Assembly: GCA_014799665.1 (NCBI GenBank)
Contig: JAAVHP010000013.1
Span: 1 to 5,599 of the forward strand
Reading direction: 5' to 3'
DNA: 5,599 bases
DNA from: Clostridiales bacterium
GTDB lineage: Bacteria > Bacillota > Clostridia > Christensenellales > Pumilibacteraceae
Notes under the pieces: model-generated
Seen by the model: the letters and a program-made list of their open reading frames with translations, nothing else
What the model was told of the DNA's origin: nothing
The model's database searches: none
In this document: piece after piece, positions 5,345 through 5,599 of the stretch
How positions within the stretch are numbered: position 1 is the first letter of the stretch
Layout of the letters: each line of letters begins with the position of its first letter
Translations under genes and position numbers: made by a program

Positions 5345-5599
5345 TCAGTAGATAATTTGCATCTACAAGTAATGCAACCGAACAACCTACTCTCAACTGG
5401 CAACTGCAAAATTAGTGATTCTTCGGAAGAAAACGGTTTTTGGAGATTAAAAATTGAGCTTCTTCCGCGGTCTTCGGTTAATTTTGTACTGAATTTTGCG
5501 AATAAAAGCATCCGTCAATGTTGAAAAGTCTGTTCCTTTCGGGATATATTGTCGAATGAGTTTATTTGCATTTTCGATAGCGCCTTTCTGCCATGAGGA
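5345..5599 (-). mobile_element. IS30-family element, one end, cut by window
   Basis: The stretch holds the 3' end of an IS30-type transposase gene and the non-coding end of the element, running off the right edge. The exact boundary is not visible because the other end is outside the window, so 5345 is a guess between the promoter region and the transposase stop. A 6-bp inverted repeat, TTGCAT (5357-5362) / ATGCAA (5372-5377), lies in the expected end region and may be part of the terminal structure. Confidence 0.55.
5393..5599 (-). pseudogene. IS30-family transposase, C-terminal fragment
   Basis: The reading frame enters from the right edge as SSWQKGAIENANKLIRQYIP, then KGTDFSTLTDAFIRKIQYKI and NRRPRKKLNF, a textbook IS30-family C terminus. 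The Glu of the IEN block corresponds to the last residue of the DDE catalytic triad. A TAA at 5447-5449 follows LNF, but the frame goes on as SPKTVFFRRITNFAVAS to TGA at 5393-5395, and LNF-x-SPKxVFF is how many Bacteroides members end. The TAA therefore looks like a nonsense change of a Glu or Gln codon about 18 codons before the natural end. Activity might survive, since the catalytic core precedes the stop; the N-terminal part cannot be judged from here. Confidence 0.8.

Noticed and set aside
728..5449. TAA read as an amino acid (recoded stop): in-frame TAA occurs in rhuM, the tiny ORF and the transposase where Gln or Glu would fit
   Set aside because: The 793-codon rloC-like gene has no internal TAA and ends with one, and several of the broken genes also have frameshifts, a deletion or TGA. 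Ordinary decay explains it better.

Overview
The window looks like a piece of a Bacteroidales (Bacteroides/Prevotella-type) accessory island. The evidence is a TAnnTTTG-type -7 promoter element (TAACTTTG, minus strand, 5309-5316), mostly AT-rich leaders without Shine-Dalgarno sequences, a RhuM-like protein, a DUF3791/DUF3990 gene pair, and an IS30-family transposase tail of the kind common in gut Bacteroidetes. No core gene is present. Family names are recalled from motifs; no search was run.

Layout, left to right. (1) 1-131: two copies of a 19-bp direct repeat at a 41-bp period, read as the inner repeats of an IS21-like insertion end. (2) 132-678, plus strand: the 3' part of an AAA_4/HATPase_c_4-type ATP-binding regulator ('RecG-like' in many annotations), cut at its 5' end and broken by two frameshifts. 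(3) 704-1094, minus: a RhuM-family gene with a large internal deletion and two nonsense codons. (4) 1115-3496, minus: an intact 793-residue ABC-type ATPase with a CPLC zinc-hook motif in a coiled-coil insert and an R-x3-E...H set in its C-terminal domain, best read as an RloC-like anticodon nuclease. (5) 3567-3650 and 3653-4082, minus: a tiny ORF preceded by a conserved-looking hypothetical gene carrying one frameshift and one TGA. (6) 4111-5264, minus: a tightly packed operon of a frameshifted Xre/Cro-type repressor, a DUF3791 protein, a DUF3990 (ADP-ribosyltransferase-like) protein and a 78-residue partner, with two ATGA start/stop overlaps. A promoter and a candidate operator palindrome precede it. 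(7) 5393-5599, minus: the C-terminal end of an IS30-family transposase with an in-frame TAA, running off the window.

How it fits together: all genes from 5264 down to 704 lie on the minus strand with short gaps (2-28 bp, apart from 70 bp before rloC) or overlaps, so they could form one long transcription unit from the promoter near 5310. The two effector modules, the RloC-like tRNase and the DUF3791/DUF3990/orf78 genes, are open throughout. Nearly everything around them (AAA_4 gene, RhuM, hypothetical gene, repressor, transposase) is broken. I read this as a decaying defence or toxin-antitoxin island bounded by insertion sequences, with the potentially toxic genes retained. The toxin-like role of DUF3990 and the tRNase role of the ATPase are inferences from motifs and context.
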